Shown here piece after piece: positions 18,694-28,174 of a DNA stretch of 56,469 nt. The number at the start of each line of letters is the position of its first letter. Position 1 is the first letter of the stretch. A model generated the notes under the pieces. That model was not told the origin of the DNA. It saw only the letters and a list, made by a program, of their open reading frames with translations, and searched no databases. The stretch is from JAKAGZ01 sp035266865 (GTDB lineage Bacteria > Bacteroidota > Ignavibacteria > Ignavibacteriales > Ignavibacteriaceae): the NCBI GenBank assembly GCA_035266865.1, contig DATFMR010000016.1, positions 1 through 56,469 on the forward strand, read 5' to 3'. Made by a program: the position numbers and the translations under genes.

Positions 18694-20013
18694 TTGGACC
18701 TTAAAATTAATGAAGTTAATACATCGGAAAGAGAATTAGAAGCGACTTACAAGTACGATGAAATAAAAAAAGACATAGAAACTGAAGTTCAAAAACAAAC
18801 TAAAAAATTGCAGATCCCCGGATTCAGGAAAGGCAAAGTACCACCGGCAATGATAAAGAAATTGTATGGTAATGCATTGGAATATGAAGCTTCAGAAAAA
18901 GTTGCTAACAACCGATTTTGGGATATAACAAAAGAAAAAGATCTGAAACCAATAGGGAAACCTGTGTTAAAGGATATTAAATTTAATCCCGGGACAGATC
19001 TCCACTTTAAAGTTGTTTACGAAACTTATCCAAATCTGGAAGTTAAAAATTATACCGGCCTGAACATTGAAATACCTAACTTTGTGATAAAAGATGAAGA
19101 AATTGACAAAGAAATTGATTATATAAAAAGATCTAATAGCACAAAGGAAAAAGTTGATGTAGTTGGAGATGACAAGAATTTCATTCTTGATGTTGAAATT
19201 ACAAGGATTGATGAAAACGGAGGAATTTTTGAAGATTCAAAACCCGAAAAGCTTCAGATAGACTTTTCAAATGAAAGAGTACAGCCTGAAATAATAGAAA
19301 ATGCAAAAGGCAAAAGAACAGGCGATTCGTTTGATTTTTCATTTAATGATGAAAGAACTGTTAAAAATGCGGAAGGTAAAGAGGAATCCATTACTGAAAC
19401 TTATTATTACAGAGCACAGATAAATGAGATAAATAAAACAATAATCCCTGAATTAAATGAAGAATTGATAAAAAAGGCCACAAAAGACAAAGCAAGTACC
19501 GAAGATCAATTACGTAAGGAAATTAAAAAAGATATTCAAAATTTTTATGACCAGAAAACAGATGAATTTCTAAACAACAAACTGGTCGCAGAAATTCTAA
19601 AAAATAATGAATTTACGCCACCTTCCACACTGGTAAATAATATACTTGAAGAATTATTAAAACAGGAAGAAGAGCAGATTAAGAAAGAAGGCTATAAAAA
19701 ATTTGACAGAAACGCTGCAGCCAATAGGTTAAGGCCGAATGCATTAAATGAAGTCAAATGGTATTTGTTAAAATCAGAGATTCAGAAAAAAGAAGAAATT
19801 AAAGTTTCCGATGATGATTTGAAAGAATTGGCAGAAAAGGATGCAGAAAAAACAGGGATAGGGGTTGATAAGTTGATAAGCTACTATAAAACTTCAAATT
19901 TTGGAGAAAGGTTAATAGATAAAAAACTTTTTGACTTCCTGAAGGAAAAGAATAATATTAAAAAAGTTGATCCTGAAAAACTTTCCAAAAAAGAAACCAA
20001 GGAGACTAAATGA
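18694..20013 (+). CDS. tig: Trigger factor
   Basis: This 439-residue ribosome-associated chaperone and peptidyl-prolyl isomerase binds nascent chains at the exit tunnel. The N-terminal ribosome-binding signature GFRKGKVPP is at about residues 44-52. A central FKBP-type domain and a long helical, Lys/Glu-rich C-terminal arm follow. The start is a TTG at 18694 preceded by GAGG at 18682-18685; the nearby ATG at 18672 runs into a stop after three codons, so TTG is the only reasonable choice. Its ATGA overlap with clpP couples translation of the chaperone and the protease subunit. Confidence 0.95.
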   Translation: MDLKINEVNTSERELEATYKYDEIKKDIETEVQKQTKKLQIPGFRKGKVPPAMIKKLYGNALEYEASEKVANNRFWDITKEKDLKPIGKPVLKDIKFNPGTDLHFKVVYETYPNLEVKNYTGLNIEIPNFVIKDEEIDKEIDYIKRSNSTKEKVDVVGDDKNFILDVEITRIDENGGIFEDSKPEKLQIDFSNERVQPEIIENAKGKRTGDSFDFSFNDERTVKNAEGKEESITETYYYRAQINEINKTIIPELNEELIKKATKDKASTEDQLRKEIKKDIQNFYDQKTDEFLNNKLVAEILKNNEFTPPSTLVNNILEELLKQEEEQIKKEGYKKFDRNAAANRLRPNALNEVKWYLLKSEIQKKEEIKVSDDDLKELAEKDAEKTGIGVDKLISYYKTSNFGERLIDKKLFDFLKEKNNIKKVDPEKLSKKETKETK

Positions 20014-20639
20014 GTAAAAAAGAGAAAGAAGTTTACAACCAGTTAGTTCCTTATGTTATTGAACAAACCGGGCGTGGCGAACGAGGCATGGATATTTTTT
20101 CACGCTTGCTGCGTGAGAGAATTATTTTTGTAGGTACAGCGATTGACGATCACATAGCAAGTTTAATTATTGCCCAATTGATTTTCCTTGAAGCTGAGGA
20201 TTCTGAAAAGGATATTAATTTGTACATAAATTCTCCGGGCGGAAGTGTTACCGCCGGTCTTGCCATCTACGATACAATGAAATATATCAAACCTGATATT
20301 TCTACTATTTGCGTTGGAATGGCTGCAAGTATGGGAGCAATCTTACTGGCAGGCGGGTCAGCAGGTAAAAGAATTTCTCTTCCAAATTCCAAAATTATGA
20401 TTCATCAACCCTGGGTTGGTGGATTACAGGGCCAGACTACCGATATTGAAATTCACGCCAGGGAAATGCTCAAAACCAGGGATACTTTATACAAAATACT
20501 ATCAGAGCATACCGGCAAAAGTATTGAGCAGATTACCAAGGATTGTGACAGAGATTATTTCCTTTCTGCTGAAGAAGCTAAAAAATATAAATTGATTGAC
20601 AATATTCTTGAAAAACGCGTAACTCCTGATAAGAAGTAA
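20010..20639 (+). CDS. clpP: ATP-dependent Clp protease proteolytic subunit
   Basis: This 209-residue serine protease assembles into the tetradecameric ClpP chamber, fed by ClpX or ClpA. The catalytic Ser is in VGMAASMGAILLAGG, His in MIHQPWVGG, and the acidic residue further on in the region of the DRDYFLSAEEA motif. The oligomerisation and processing region is normal. It overlaps trigger factor by four bases (ATGA) and is followed by a terminator. clpX, which often comes next, is not here; the following genes are a VWA/MoxR pair. Confidence 0.97.
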   Translation: MSKKEKEVYNQLVPYVIEQTGRGERGMDIFSRLLRERIIFVGTAIDDHIASLIIAQLIFLEAEDSEKDINLYINSPGGSVTAGLAIYDTMKYIKPDISTICVGMAASMGAILLAGGSAGKRISLPNSKIMIHQPWVGGLQGQTTDIEIHAREMLKTRDTLYKILSEHTGKSIEQITKDCDRDYFLSAEEAKKYKLIDNILEKRVTPDKK

Positions 20640-20652
20640 ATATTTTTATAAT

Positions 20653-20676
20653 GAGGGATTGACATTACAGTCCCTC
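20653..20676 (+). terminator. Intrinsic terminator after clpP
   Basis: GAGGGATTG (20653-20661) pairs with CAGTCCCTC (20668-20676) in a 9-bp stem with one G-U pair and a 6-nt loop. A T-rich stretch follows. It lies 13 bp beyond the clpP stop. Confidence 0.65.
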
Positions 20677-20715
20677 TATTAATTCCTTCTCTACCTTATA
20701 ACATAAATTTCTTCC

Positions 20716-20738
20716 TTGCATTGCAAAGCTTTTATAAT
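20716..20738 (+). promoter_or_regulatory. Promoter-like region with small palindrome before the VWA gene
   Basis: A perfect TATAAT (20733-20738) lies 30 bp before the VWA start. Just upstream is a palindrome, TTGCATTGCAA (20716-20726). No good -35 hexamer is at the right distance, so the palindrome may be an operator or activator site. This is inference only. Confidence 0.3.
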
Positions 20739-20768
20739 ATCTTTAGCTAAAATTAATTGGTTTAATTT

Positions 20769-21866
20769 ATGATTGGAATCAGATTTACAGATTTTATTCC
20801 GGAAAATATTGGTAATCGAAATTTTGAGGATTTGCTAAAGGTTTTCCTACAGCTTTTAACTATAGGATCAGGTGACGTAGCCCAGGCGCTTGATTGGATG
20901 AATCAGATTGATCAAAAATATGGCCTTACAGGAGACCAATATGGAATGGGCGATTTTATAGAGGAGTTAAAAGATAAGAACTATATTAAAGAAGATGAGA
21001 ATAAGAATATTTTTGTTATAACTTCAAAAAGTGAACAGTCTATCAGGAAACAGGCACTTGAAGAAATATTTGGCAGGCTAAAAAAATCAACTCGCGGAAA
21101 TCATAAAACTCCATATACCGGGCCCGGCGATGAATCGACTTCAGACAGAAGAGAATATTATTTTGGTGATTCAATGGAGCAAATAGATATGACTGATTCT
21201 ATCAGGAATGCACAAATAAATCATGGGATTGATGATTTCAGGTTAACAGAAAATGATCTTGAAGTCGAAGAAAGAGATTTTAAAGCACTTACTTCAACTG
21301 TACTTATGATTGATATTTCACATTCAATGATTCTTTACGGAGAGGATAGAATTACACCGGCGAAAAAAGTTGCAATGGCATTATCGGAATTAATAAAGAC
21401 ACGTTACCCAAAGGATACGCTGGATATAATTGCTTTTGGAAACGATGCCTGGCCGATAGAAATTAAAGACCTTCCTTATTTGAATGTTGGGCCATATCAC
21501 ACTAACACTGTGGCAGGGCTTGAACTTTCAGTTGATATATTAAGAAGGAGAAAAACATCGAATAAACAGATTTTTATGATCACTGACGGCAAGCCAACTT
21601 GCCTAAAAGAGGGATTGAGATATTATAAAAACAGTTTCGGACTCGATAGGAAAATAATGAACAAAACACTTGATCAAGCTGCAAAATGTAGGAAGCTTAA
21701 CATTCCGATTACAACATTTATGATTGCAAGAGATCCATTCCTGCAAAGATTTGTACAGGAATTTACGAAAACAAATAATGGACGCGCATTTTATAGCAGC
21801 TTAAATGGACTTGGTGATTATATCTTTGAAGATTATATTAGAAACAGAAGAAAACGTGTAAGGTAG
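20769..21866 (+). CDS. VWA-domain protein (MoxR-associated)
   Basis: This 365-residue protein has an N-terminal acidic helical region and a C-terminal von Willebrand A domain. The MIDAS metal site is complete: DISHS near residue 182, a Thr in the HTNTVAGLEL segment, and ITDG near residue 275. There is no signal peptide, so it is predicted to be cytoplasmic. It lies 52 bp before a MoxR AAA+ ATPase, and such VWA/MoxR pairs work as chaperone-like modules that load cofactors or mature partner complexes. The client here is unknown. Confidence 0.85.
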   Translation: MIGIRFTDFIPENIGNRNFEDLLKVFLQLLTIGSGDVAQALDWMNQIDQKYGLTGDQYGMGDFIEELKDKNYIKEDENKNIFVITSKSEQSIRKQALEEIFGRLKKSTRGNHKTPYTGPGDESTSDRREYYFGDSMEQIDMTDSIRNAQINHGIDDFRLTENDLEVEERDFKALTSTVLMIDISHSMILYGEDRITPAKKVAMALSELIKTRYPKDTLDIIAFGNDAWPIEIKDLPYLNVGPYHTNTVAGLELSVDILRRRKTSNKQIFMITDGKPTCLKEGLRYYKNSFGLDRKIMNKTLDQAAKCRKLNIPITTFMIARDPFLQRFVQEFTKTNNGRAFYSSLNGLGDYIFEDYIRNRRKRVR

Positions 21867-21927
21867 CACACTTTCACTTCAACAACTTCACAAACAATTA
21901 GATTTTCTATTTGGAGAATTGTACAAT

Positions 21928-23436
21928 ATGAATTATACCAATATTACTACACTCGGAGATTTAAAAAAGTCGGGAATAAAAACACGCTCAATAAAAGTTG
22001 AATTAAGAGATAATCTAATAGACAGTCTAAAGAATTCACACAATCCTTTTGAGGGGATACTTGGATATGATGATACAGTTATTCCGGATATTCAAACAGC
22101 AATATTGTCGAGACACAATATTATTTTATTAGGATTAAGAGGTCAGGCGAAAACTAAAATTGCAAGATTACTTATTAATTTATTGGATGAATACATTCCG
22201 GCAATTGAAGGGACAGATCTAAATGATGATCCTTTTAATCCCCTTTCCCGGATAGGGAAAGATATAATATCAAAAGAGGGAGACGCAACAAAGATTAACT
22301 GGTTACATAAATCTGAAAGATATACAGAAAAACTTGCCACACCTGATGTATCGGTTGCAGATTTAATTGGCGATGTTGATCCGATTAAAGCCGCAGCATT
22401 AAAACTTCCTTATTCCGACGAAAGAGTAATCCATTTTGGTTTAATACCCAGATCTCATAGATCTATTTTTGTAATTAATGAACTGCCTGATCTGCAGGCT
22501 AGGATCCAGGTTGCATTGTTTAACATTTTGCAGGAATCTGACATACAGATAAGAGGTTTTAAAATTCGTCTGCCACTGGATATCCAATTTTTATTTACAG
22601 CTAATCCGGAAGATTATACTAATCGCGGATCAATTGTAACTCCGCTTAAAGACAGAATAGACAGTCAGATATTAACACACTATCCAAAGTCCATAAATAT
22701 TTCAAAGTTAATAACAAAGCAAGAAGCAATTATAAAAGACGAACAATCCAGTTGTGTTGAAATTAACGAATTGCTTGAAGATCTCGTTGAACATATAGCA
22801 TTTGCAGCAAGAGATAGCGAATACATTGATTCCAAAAGCGGAGTCTCTGCAAGATTAACAATTTCAGCTTATGAAAATCTAATTAGCACAGCTGAAAGAA
22901 GAAGAATTTTAAACAAAGAAAAGAAAACATTTCTCAGGGTAATTGATCTATATGGAGTAATTCCGGCAATAACTGGGAAAGTGGAATTAGTTTATGAAGG
23001 TGAACAGGAAGGTCCTTTTAAAGTTGCAAATATATTGATAAGTAAATCAATCAAAACTGTTTTTGAAAAATATTTTCCAACACCTGATCAATTGAAAAAA
23101 ACGAAAATTGAAAGCCCTTACCAAAAAATCACAAGTTGGTTCAGTAAGGGAAACCAAATAGATTTGCTTAGAAATGTTTCAGATAAAGAATATGAAGCCT
23201 TATTAAAAAGTGTTCCTGGTTTAATGGATACTATAAAAAAATATCTGCCTGAATTGAAAGGTAATGACCAATTGCTATTCATGGAGTTTTTACTTCATGG
23301 ACTGGCAGAATATTCCCTATTAAGCAAATATAAACTTGAAAGCGGACTACAATTTAAAGATATGCTTAGCTCTATGTTTACAATGACGTCTGAAGATGAT
23401 GATCAGGAAGATAATGATCTTGACCAATACCAATAA
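21928..23436 (+). CDS. MoxR/ChlI-type AAA+ ATPase
   Basis: This AAA+ ATPase has about 502 residues. Walker A is GLRGQAKT, and the Walker B strand is IFVINELPDL with Asn in place of the first Asp, which is common in this branch. It also has a sensor 1 region (LFTANPEDYTNRG) and an arginine-finger region (SGVSARL). I chose the ATG at 21928 because GGAGA at 21913-21917 is 10 nt upstream. A TTG at 21919 is possible but too close to that site. It is paired with the VWA gene upstream, probably as one chaperone module. It ends only 3 bp from the convergent gene on the other strand. Confidence 0.88.
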   Translation: MNYTNITTLGDLKKSGIKTRSIKVELRDNLIDSLKNSHNPFEGILGYDDTVIPDIQTAILSRHNIILLGLRGQAKTKIARLLINLLDEYIPAIEGTDLNDDPFNPLSRIGKDIISKEGDATKINWLHKSERYTEKLATPDVSVADLIGDVDPIKAAALKLPYSDERVIHFGLIPRSHRSIFVINELPDLQARIQVALFNILQESDIQIRGFKIRLPLDIQFLFTANPEDYTNRGSIVTPLKDRIDSQILTHYPKSINISKLITKQEAIIKDEQSSCVEINELLEDLVEHIAFAARDSEYIDSKSGVSARLTISAYENLISTAERRRILNKEKKTFLRVIDLYGVIPAITGKVELVYEGEQEGPFKVANILISKSIKTVFEKYFPTPDQLKKTKIESPYQKITSWFSKGNQIDLLRNVSDKEYEALLKSVPGLMDTIKKYLPELKGNDQLLFMEFLLHGLAEYSLLSKYKLESGLQFKDMLSSMFTMTSEDDDQEDNDLDQYQ

Positions 23437-23439
23437 AGA

Positions 23440-24411
23440 TTATTTATTTTTTAGTTGAAGAACTATTTTTTTGTTCTCTTTTTGAGCTATATATTCTTTT
23501 AGCGGAGTCGCCGATTTGAATATATCTACAAATTCATTTCCTTTACTTAAGGCAGCTTTTTCTTTACTAGTTAACTTCCTGTTCAGGAATTTCTTAAAAT
23601 CACTTTCGGAATGCTTTTGGTCTTTTAATTGTTTTTTACTGGTCTTTTCAGTATCGTTTTTATCAATCTCATTCTCTAAGGTTTTTCCTTTATAATTCAT
23701 TTTTATTATCTGCTTATAATCAAAATCTTTAACTTCAGAAACCTCATGCTTTAACTGCGCGCCATTTTCTTTTTGCAACTGCCCCTGTACAGATTCAACT
23801 GATTTAACTTTTTCAGCAAATGATTTTTTTTTGTCCTTCCCTGAAATATTTTCTTCTTCATTTTTGTTAGTATTTGCTTTCTCGACTGCCTTTTTAGAAG
23901 AAGGATGCCTTGAAGTCGTATCAAATGAAAATATTGCGTCAGCGAATACTTTATCGTTTTGAAATTTTGCTTCAATGGCTTCCAGATCAACACTGTAGAT
24001 TTCAGCGAAATTCGGCAGTCCATTTTTACGACTTAATGTGGTTAATCCAACCTGCTGGATCCTAAATCTTAGATTATAAAGGCTTATTATTTTATTATAT
24101 TCTTCCAGTTCTTTAACTGCAAAGACTGGATCAAAATAAATTAATTCTCTTTCGCCGTTTATATATAGCAAAAAGCCGTATTTAGATAAATCAATCTGGA
24201 AATCGGCTATATTGGTTAAAAGCCTGTAAACTATTAAATTTTTAGGATTAAATTCATTTACAAAACGACATACATCAGCATAATTTATTTTTCGTGCTAT
24301 TCTTTCAGGATCATCTTTAAAAACTATTTTAAAGTTTCTGTCCGTGTTAAAAATATTTTGAGAATAAATTAGTACGTCGTTTTTCTTGACATCTAATGTT
24401 TCTAAGAGCAT
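23440..24411 (-). CDS. Hypothetical protein with charged C-terminal region
   Basis: I do not recognise this 323-residue protein. The first 170 residues look folded and globular. The rest, from about 175 to 290, is Lys/Glu/Ser/Asp-rich and probably disordered, with a final segment (FKKFLNRKLTSKEKAAL...) that may form a helix. It has no signal peptide or membrane helix. It is convergent with the MoxR gene with a 3-bp gap, and a REP-like repeat lies upstream of it. The ORF is long and uninterrupted, which supports it being a real gene. Confidence 0.6.
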   Translation of the reverse strand: MLLETLDVKKNDVLIYSQNIFNTDRNFKIVFKDDPERIARKINYADVCRFVNEFNPKNLIVYRLLTNIADFQIDLSKYGFLLYINGERELIYFDPVFAVKELEEYNKIISLYNLRFRIQQVGLTTLSRKNGLPNFAEIYSVDLEAIEAKFQNDKVFADAIFSFDTTSRHPSSKKAVEKANTNKNEEENISGKDKKKSFAEKVKSVESVQGQLQKENGAQLKHEVSEVKDFDYKQIIKMNYKGKTLENEIDKNDTEKTSKKQLKDQKHSESDFKKFLNRKLTSKEKAALSKGNEFVDIFKSATPLKEYIAQKENKKIVLQLKNK

Positions 24412-24529
24412 ATTATTTTATTAACAAAGAAATTTTAGTTTAAACTAAAAAAATAATTAAATGGAATTAACTGATTTTACATTTAAAATTATCTGCATTT
24501 TGATTCTACTTTTGCAACGAAAATAAAAT

Positions 24530-24594
24530 GCCATTCTGAATTTATTTCAGAATCAAAAAATATTTAAGAGATCCCGAAACAAGTTCGGGATGAC
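24530..24594. repeat. REP/BIME-like paired inverted repeat
   Basis: There are two hairpins. ATTCTGAA (24533-24540) pairs with TTCAGAAT (24546-24553), and ATCCCGAA (24571-24578) pairs with TTCGGGAT (24584-24591). The halves are inverted copies of one unit: the left begins TGCCATTCTGAATTTATTTC, and the right, read in reverse, begins TGTCATCCCGAACTTGTTTC. The motif resembles REP-type repeats dispersed in many Bacteroidota genomes. It lies 42 bp past the glycogen phosphorylase stop and may double as a terminator or mRNA end stabiliser. Confidence 0.65.
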
Positions 24595-24632
24595 AATTTC
24601 TGAAAATAGGTCCACTAGTAATCTTTTTTCTG

Positions 24633-27203
24633 TTATTGAGCCCAGTGAACGACTCCAAGATCAAACTGACTTATCAGCAACGGATTTTTAGGTAATATTC
24701 TCACAGTAAATCCTTGCTGTCCGCTTATTCTGCAAATTATCTTACCCTGGTAATTATGAACTCCAGGATTTGTTTTTACCGATTTTGTTTCCATTTCAAC
24801 AGTGCTGTTTAATTGCGGATAATCTTTATTTTCATAAGGGCCAAAATAAAGCTGAACTTCAACATCCGAAGGAGTGAGATTTCCTAAATCTATCTCAGCT
24901 TTAACGAGGTACTCCTGCCCTACTTTTACCAATCCATTATTTTTATCAGATTCAATTTTTATGACTTTCAGTTTAGACCAGTTTTTAAGTACATTTTTTT
25001 TCCATACTGAAAGATCTTTAGCTTTTTTCCATTTTTTATCTTCTATGTCTCCTCTTCTATCAAAACTTGGTTTATAAAATTTATCAAAATATTCCTGTAC
25101 CATTCTGTGTGTATTAAAAGCAGGGCCTAATTTTTTTATCGAATTCTTAACTTTTTCTATCCATTTTCTTGGAATTCTATCTTCTCCACGATCATAAAAC
25201 AACGGAATTATACTTGTCTCAAGAGTATTATAAAACTGACCAGATTCAACTTCGTCTTGATATTCATGGTCTTCATACTCTTCCCCGTTACCAATCTTCC
25301 ATCCAATTTCAGGATCAAATCCTTCATCCCACCAACCATCCAAAATACTAAAATTTAATCCCCCATTTGCGATTACTTTCATCCCTGATGTACCACTAGC
25401 TTCCAGAGGACGCCGCGGAGTGTTCAACCAGATATCGCATCCTTCAACCAGGTACCTTGCGACATTCATATCGTAGTTTTCAATAAACACAATTTTTCTT
25501 CTGAACTGTTCATCCTTAGCAGCAAGACATATTTGCTGAATTAATTTTTTCCCCTCCAAATCCTGTGGATGTGCCTTCCCTGCAATTATAAATTGAACTG
25601 GCATATCTTTTGAATTTAATATTTCATAGAGCCTTTCAATATTTCTGAACATCAGAGTAGCCCTTTTGTAGGTTGCAAATCTCCTGGCAAATCCAATTGT
25701 AAGGGCAGTTGGATCCAGAACTTCAGCTGCCGCAGCTAATTCGGATTGACTTCCTCCCCTGCTCTTTATCTGTTTTTTTAATCTTCTTCTGGCAAAAGCA
25801 ACAAGCCGTTCTCTTCTCCTTTCGTGCGTCCTCCAGAGTTCTTCATCAGGTATTTTATCTACCCTCTGGTATACCTCATGATTTGCCGGATTTTCAATCC
25901 ATTTTTGTCCAAGATATTGGAAAAGCAAATTTTCCATTTCGCCTGAAATATGCGAGCGCATATGAACACCATTTGTAATATACTCAATAGGGATTTCGTT
26001 GAATGGAATATCTTTATATCCTGAAACCCACATTTTTTTTGATACTTCCCCATGTAATCTGCTAACACCGTTAACATAACCAGAGGTGTTCATAGCAAGA
26101 TGAGCCATATTAAATGAACTCGCATTTTTATCGTTGTAAATATTTCCTAAATTATAAAATTCTTTATCGGAGATCTTTAATTCGCTTCTATAATAAGGAC
26201 CAAAATATTTTTCTACCAATTCATTTGAAAAAACATCTATTCCTGCCGGTACAGGAGTATGAGTTGTGAAGATATTAGAATAATAACCAACCTCCTTTGC
26301 TTCATCAAATGAAAGCCCTTCATTTTTTATTGAGACCTTAATTCTCTCAAGAGCCATAAAAGCTGAATGTCCTTCATTCATATGACAAACCATCGGCTTA
26401 ATTCCAAGGGTATGCATAGTCCTAATACCACCTATCCCGAGTATGATTTCCTGCTTAATTCTTGTTTCGCTGTTGCCGCCATAAAGTGTTTCTGTAATTT
26501 TCCTGTCCTCTTCAGAATTATTTGAAATATTGGTGTCCATCAGATAAAGTGGAATTCTTCCCACCTGTATGTTCCATACCTGAAAGTATACTTCCTTTTC
26601 CCCCATACTAACCGAAACAATCATAGGCTTACCGTCATTTTCTTTTACAAGCTGCATGGGGAGATTTTCAAAATCATTTATCTCATACCTCTCCTGCTGC
26701 CATCCATCTGAAGTTAAATATTGCTGAAAATATCCCTCTTTATAAAGAAGTCCAACTCCAATTAATGGAATTCCGAGATCGCTGCATGCTTTTAAATGAT
26801 CGCCCGATAAAATTCCAAGTCCCCCGGAATAAGTTTGCAAACACTCTGTTAAACCAAATTCGGCAGAGAAATAAATGATATTTTTACCTTTTGTTTCCGG
26901 ATATTTTTTTTCAATAAGTGTTTTATCATTCAAATAGGAATTAAGATTAGCAGAGACTCTTTCAAGGTGAGATAAAAATCCATCATCGTGCGAAACTTCT
27001 TCGAGCCTTTCCTGGCTAACCCTTCCAAGAAGCATAACAGGGTTGTGATTTGTTTCATCCCACAATTCCTGATCAAGCCTCCTGAATAGCTCTCTTGAAT
27101 CCGGGCTCCAGCTCCAATAAAGATTATAAGCAATTTCGCGTAAACGTTCTAAATTTTCAGGTAACGAAGGAATTACCTGGTAACTTCCTAGAAATTTATG
27201 CAT
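24633..27203 (-). CDS. glgP: Alpha-glucan (glycogen) phosphorylase, GT35
   Basis: This 856-residue enzyme cleaves alpha-1,4-glucans with phosphate to glucose-1-phosphate. It has an N-terminal DUF3417 domain (SYQVIPSLPENLERLREIAYN) and the GT35 core. The PLP attachment region reads EASGTSGMKVIANG, with the conserved Lys, and it follows a conserved domain stretch NYDMNVARYLVEGCDIWLNTP. The DUF3417 form is longer at the N-terminus than E. coli GlgP and often occurs in bacteria with simple storage metabolism. It stands alone here without other glycogen genes, and both flanks are intergenic. Confidence 0.93.
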   Translation of the reverse strand: MHKFLGSYQVIPSLPENLERLREIAYNLYWSWSPDSRELFRRLDQELWDETNHNPVMLLGRVSQERLEEVSHDDGFLSHLERVSANLNSYLNDKTLIEKKYPETKGKNIIYFSAEFGLTECLQTYSGGLGILSGDHLKACSDLGIPLIGVGLLYKEGYFQQYLTSDGWQQERYEINDFENLPMQLVKENDGKPMIVSVSMGEKEVYFQVWNIQVGRIPLYLMDTNISNNSEEDRKITETLYGGNSETRIKQEIILGIGGIRTMHTLGIKPMVCHMNEGHSAFMALERIKVSIKNEGLSFDEAKEVGYYSNIFTTHTPVPAGIDVFSNELVEKYFGPYYRSELKISDKEFYNLGNIYNDKNASSFNMAHLAMNTSGYVNGVSRLHGEVSKKMWVSGYKDIPFNEIPIEYITNGVHMRSHISGEMENLLFQYLGQKWIENPANHEVYQRVDKIPDEELWRTHERRRERLVAFARRRLKKQIKSRGGSQSELAAAAEVLDPTALTIGFARRFATYKRATLMFRNIERLYEILNSKDMPVQFIIAGKAHPQDLEGKKLIQQICLAAKDEQFRRKIVFIENYDMNVARYLVEGCDIWLNTPRRPLEASGTSGMKVIANGGLNFSILDGWWDEGFDPEIGWKIGNGEEYEDHEYQDEVESGQFYNTLETSIIPLFYDRGEDRIPRKWIEKVKNSIKKLGPAFNTHRMVQEYFDKFYKPSFDRRGDIEDKKWKKAKDLSVWKKNVLKNWSKLKVIKIESDKNNGLVKVGQEYLVKAEIDLGNLTPSDVEVQLYFGPYENKDYPQLNSTVEMETKSVKTNPGVHNYQGKIICRISGQQGFTVRILPKNPLLISQFDLGVVHWAQ

Positions 27204-27542
27204 TAATTCTCCAATAAAAAGATAAGTAAAATTATTAGCTAAATATTAAACAATAGGCGTTCTGAACTCAAAATATACAGAATATAGCAATATCATAAAA
27301 TAATAATATTCTTTAAATTTATTAAAATAATCAACAATTTGTAATTGCTTGATCATAAAAATATATCATGCCATTTATGTGCATTGTGGAGATCCGGAAG
27401 TCATTATTGATTTGAATGACCGGATAATATTTGAACTAATACACCATCGAAGTGTAAAAGTGAAATTTTCATTTTTTATAAAACCATTAGACTGCAGCTA
27501 AACTATCAAAAGATATTAGACTTACAATATTTTTAGAGTAGG
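27204..27542. other. 339-bp intergenic region with no firm feature
   Basis: This AT-rich gap lies between glgP and the HIT gene. It contains a 50-residue open frame on the plus strand from a TTG at 27349 to TAA at 27501, ending in ...HHRSVKVKFSFFIKPLDCS. There is no Shine-Dalgarno site and no recognisable similarity. It may be a remnant or chance. I see no hairpin terminator after the HIT gene. Confidence 0.2.
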
Positions 27543-27989
27543 TTATTTCCCTCGATTCAACATTGCCCCTAATTTTTTACCGCCCAATAAATGCATGTGT
27601 ATATGAAAGACAGATTGACCGGCATCTTCATTACAATTTATCACCAGCCGATAGCCGGTCTCAGAAATCCCTTTTTCCTTCGCCAGTTTTTTAGCTACTA
27701 AAAACAATTTCCCCATAATTAAAACATCTTCGTCAGTAACGTCATTAACTGTGTGAATTTCTTTTTTAGGGACAATTAGTATGTGCACAGGTGCCTGCAA
27801 TCGTAATGGGAGGAAAGCTATTACATCATCATCTTCGTAAACTATTTTTGCAGGTAATTCCCCTTTAATAATTTTGGTAAAAACTGAACCCTCTTCTATT
27901 TTTTCGGCTTTCTTTTTTTGATACTCAGCAGTTTGGCTCCATCCTGTTGAAGCAAGTAAAACTATTAAAAGAACTATAAATTTTTTCAT
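27543..27989 (-). CDS. HIT-family (HINT-like) protein with predicted signal peptide
   Basis: This 148-residue protein has a clear N-terminal signal peptide (MKKFIVLLIVLLASTGWSQ), followed directly by a complete HIT domain. Its features include FTKIIKGELPAKIVYEDDDV, and the histidine triad HIHMHLLGG at residues 129-133, whose middle His acts as nucleophile on phosphoramidates and nucleotide conjugates. Most bacterial HINT proteins are cytoplasmic, so an exported version is unusual. The gene stands alone, divergent from the M24 peptidase gene. Confidence 0.85.
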   Translation of the reverse strand: MKKFIVLLIVLLASTGWSQTAEYQKKKAEKIEEGSVFTKIIKGELPAKIVYEDDDVIAFLPLRLQAPVHILIVPKKEIHTVNDVTDEDVLIMGKLFLVAKKLAKEKGISETGYRLVINCNEDAGQSVFHIHMHLLGGKKLGAMLNRGK

Positions 27990-28174
27990 TTTATGTCCCT
28001 ATATATCAAAAAATAATTGAATTCTAGAAATTACTAATAATGGAATGTTTTAAAGATAATATAACATTAATTTTAATTGACAAAACTATTTAGTGAGTCC
28101 GCATAAAAATATAGGCTACTTTATTCATCCTTATTTATATTTACAGGATCGCAGAATTTTTAAAAGGTCTCATA

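Noticed and set aside
27331..27501. 50-residue plus-strand open frame in the gap before the HIT gene, starting at TTG 27349
   Set aside because: There is no ribosome-binding site and no recognisable similarity; it is kept only as a note on the gap.
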